From Spirochaetaceae bacterium (GTDB lineage: Bacteria; Spirochaetota; Spirochaetia; DSM-27196; PWMO01): a stretch of 6,958 nt of DNA. Made by a program: the position numbers and the translations under genes. The notes beneath the pieces were generated by a model. The model was not told the origin of the DNA. It worked only from the letters and a program-made list of their open reading frames with translations, and searched no databases. Positions 5,732-6,958 of the stretch are shown here, in pieces (the first letter of the stretch is position 1; every line of letters begins with the position of its first letter). The DNA is taken from positions 1 through 6,958 of the forward strand of contig PWMO01000431.1 in NCBI GenBank assembly GCA_003558175.1. Reading direction: 5' to 3'.

Positions 5732-6445
5732 ATGGCGGAGCGGCCCATAATCGGCATCACGTCATCGGCACGTCGTTTGTCGCCCATGTACATATTGCTC
5801 GCCACGGCGGTGCGGCTGTCGGGCGGAACTCCACGGCGGATCTGCGTCCGCTGTCGCGGCGGCTCAGCACCTTTGGACGGACTGCTGCTGTCGGGCGGAG
5901 TGGACATTTCGCCCGTGCTGTTCAATGGCACTCCCCGGCCATTGCACCGCTACGATATCGCCCGCGACCGGCTCGAGCTCTCGCTGCTCACTCGCGCCTG
6001 GAGCCGCGACATTCCGGTGCTGGCGATCTGCCGCGGGGCGCAACTGATGAACGTAGCCCATGGCGGAACGATTCACATGGCGGTGCATCGGGCGTACCGT
6101 AATGCCCGCTATCCGCATCATCCGCTGGCTCACGCGCTGTTCCGCAAGCAGATGCTGCTCGGTCGTGAGTCGCTGATCGGCAGATTGGTCGGCGCCGATG
6201 ACATCATGGTGAACTCGTTGCACCGCCAGTCGATCGATGCCCTTGGTGAAGGCCTGGAGGTCACCGGTCGGGAACCGAACGGAGTGATACAGGTGGTCGA
6301 GGACCGCTCGCGCCGCTTCTACATAGGGGTGCAGTTCCACCCGGAACTGCTGTTTCATCGTGCGGTGTATCGCCGCCTGTTTCGGGCGTTTATAGGTAGC
6401 GCAGCGGCAAGAAGAGCGGTATTGAGCGGTCTACGCTCTGGCTGA
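5732..6445 (+). CDS. Class I glutamine amidotransferase-like gamma-glutamyl hydrolase (peptidase C26 / PuuD type)
   Basis: Predicted 237-residue cytoplasmic enzyme with the class I glutamine amidotransferase fold. Its nearest relatives by motif are gamma-glutamyl-GABA hydrolases, which cut a gamma-glutamyl amide through a Cys-His-Glu triad. The nucleophile is C100 in AICRGAQLMNVA; H203 and E205 lie in GVQFHPE. An upstream DGLLLSGGVDISP motif (about 49-61) forms the usual oxyanion-side loop, and VNSLHRQ corresponds to the family VNSxHHQ segment. It is slightly shorter than PuuD (about 254 residues), mainly near the N-terminus. It starts 10 nt after the ATP-grasp stop, so the two probably form an operon. 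It could hydrolyse the ligase product, trim a gamma-glutamyl protecting group, or supply ammonia. The last 18 or so residues, basic and beyond the conserved fold, are encoded opposite the 3' end of the next gene. Confidence 0.88.
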   Translation: MAERPIIGITSSARRLSPMYILLATAVRLSGGTPRRICVRCRGGSAPLDGLLLSGGVDISPVLFNGTPRPLHRYDIARDRLELSLLTRAWSRDIPVLAICRGAQLMNVAHGGTIHMAVHRAYRNARYPHHPLAHALFRKQMLLGRESLIGRLVGADDIMVNSLHRQSIDALGEGLEVTGREPNGVIQVVEDRSRRFYIGVQFHPELLFHRAVYRRLFRAFIGSAAARRAVLSGLRSG

Positions 6446-6958
6446 AAACCCGATCGCGCGCAGCTGCGTCGCGCAGAACGGTCTCCGTTCCGGCCACGCG
6501 ATGCACAACGATCATCTGCCATGTGCTTCCTACCTGCATCAGCAAACCGTGCAGTGTACCGTCGGCGTCGGAGATACCCCCGGCGTGCAGTGATCGCAGC
6601 GGGACGTTCTCTCCGGCGTACGGATACTCCAGTGCGCCGTCAGCCCCGCGGACCACACGCGAGCGATCAATTTCCACCACGTCATAGACGTAAGCCGCCG
6701 GAATAGCGGTGTGCCGGCCGTTGGCCTCGATCACCAGCACCGTGAGCGGTCGCTCGCCGGTCGGGATCCGCAGTCGGAACGTGGTTCCTCTGCCGCGCTT
6801 AGACTCCAGCTGCACCGAGCCCCCGATTATGCGTTCGACGGAATAGCGCACGACGTCCAGCCCCACCCCCTCGCCGGAAACCTGGGCGTCCGCTCCAGCG
6901 GTTGAAAAACCGGGTGTCGAAACAGTCTCCCACAACGTTCGTCCCGGCTGCGGATCGG
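6390..6958 (-). CDS. CheA-type histidine kinase, C-terminal part (ATPase end plus CheW-like domain)
   Basis: Partial gene running off the right edge; the 189 codons visible end at TAA (6392-6390). The visible part begins in the HATPase domain with LWETVSTPGFSTA, matching the CheA PGFSTA segment, followed by the G2 box SGEGVGLDVV and the usual exit GRGTTFRLRIP. A CheW-like (P5) domain of about 125 residues follows, starting near TVLVIEANGRHTAIP and ending in a hydrophobic strand, RSIPLFLPLRYL, that aligns with the last strand of the CheA P5 domain. P5 normally docks CheA to CheW and chemoreceptors. The domain diverges: the usual acidic residue before the second half is replaced (VVHRVAG for VVDEL-type) and the final GDG loop is shorter. 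It could be chemotaxis CheA or a CheA-like kinase of another chemosensory system. The 5' domains, including the Hpt domain, are outside the window. Confidence 0.87.
   Translation of the reverse strand, partial: DPQPGRTLWETVSTPGFSTAGADAQVSGEGVGLDVVRYSVERIIGGSVQLESKRGRGTTFRLRIPTGERPLTVLVIEANGRHTAIPAAYVYDVVEIDRSRVVRGADGALEYPYAGENVPLRSLHAGGISDADGTLHGLLMQVGSTWQMIVVHRVAGTETVLRDAAARDRVFSQSVDRSIPLFLPLRYL

Noticed and set aside
4360..5931. 523-codon open frame on the minus strand opposite the ATP-grasp gene
   Set aside because: It is an antisense shadow in GC-rich DNA. Its translation shows no recognisable domain, is rich in Arg, Gln and His, and lies over a gene with clear ATP-grasp motifs.
5864..6358. 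164-codon open frame on the minus strand within the amidotransferase gene
   Set aside because: Shadow of the C26-family gene. No domain is recognisable, and the plus strand encodes the C100/H203/E205 triad.

Overview
The window looks like ordinary chromosomal DNA from a fairly GC-rich bacterium (about 60% by eye). It holds six recognisable protein genes and no RNA gene, CRISPR array, insertion sequence or phage gene. The class I (strict-anaerobe type) hybrid cluster protein points to an anaerobe. The Cache/HisKA_2 kinase and CheA-type protein would suit Spirochaetota or a similar anaerobic phylum, but this placement is a guess from gene content, not a phylogeny.

Region 1 (1-2268) is a divergent nitrosative-stress unit. 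On the minus strand is hcp, the hybrid cluster protein/hydroxylamine reductase, cut by the left edge just before its last cluster ligands. On the plus strand is a CRP/FNR-family regulator, a good HcpR candidate. The 93-bp gap between their start codons holds a strong hcp ribosome site and a perfect 7+2+7 inverted repeat that is the best operator candidate. Candidate promoters face both ways.

Region 2 (2269-4269) is a spacer with a terminator-like hairpin and a good sigma70-type promoter (extended -10), followed by a membrane sensor histidine kinase: TM, Cache-like sensor, TM, HAMP, HisKA_2, HATPase. No response regulator gene is adjacent. The promoter lies so close to the only sensible start codon that the mRNA is probably leaderless or nearly so.

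Region 3 (4270-6445) is an apparent two-gene operon. It encodes an ATP-grasp carboxylate-amine ligase of unknown substrate and, 10 nt downstream, a class I glutamine amidotransferase-like gamma-glutamyl hydrolase (peptidase C26/PuuD type). Together they suggest making and trimming, or amidating, a gamma-glutamyl or other amide-linked small molecule. This is the least explained part of the window. The ligase gene also appears to have a promoter almost on top of its start codon.

Region 4 (6390-6958, minus strand) is the 3' end of a CheA-type kinase gene: the end of the ATPase domain plus a divergent CheW-like domain. It runs off the right edge. Its last codons overlap the amidotransferase gene tail-to-tail by 56 bp.
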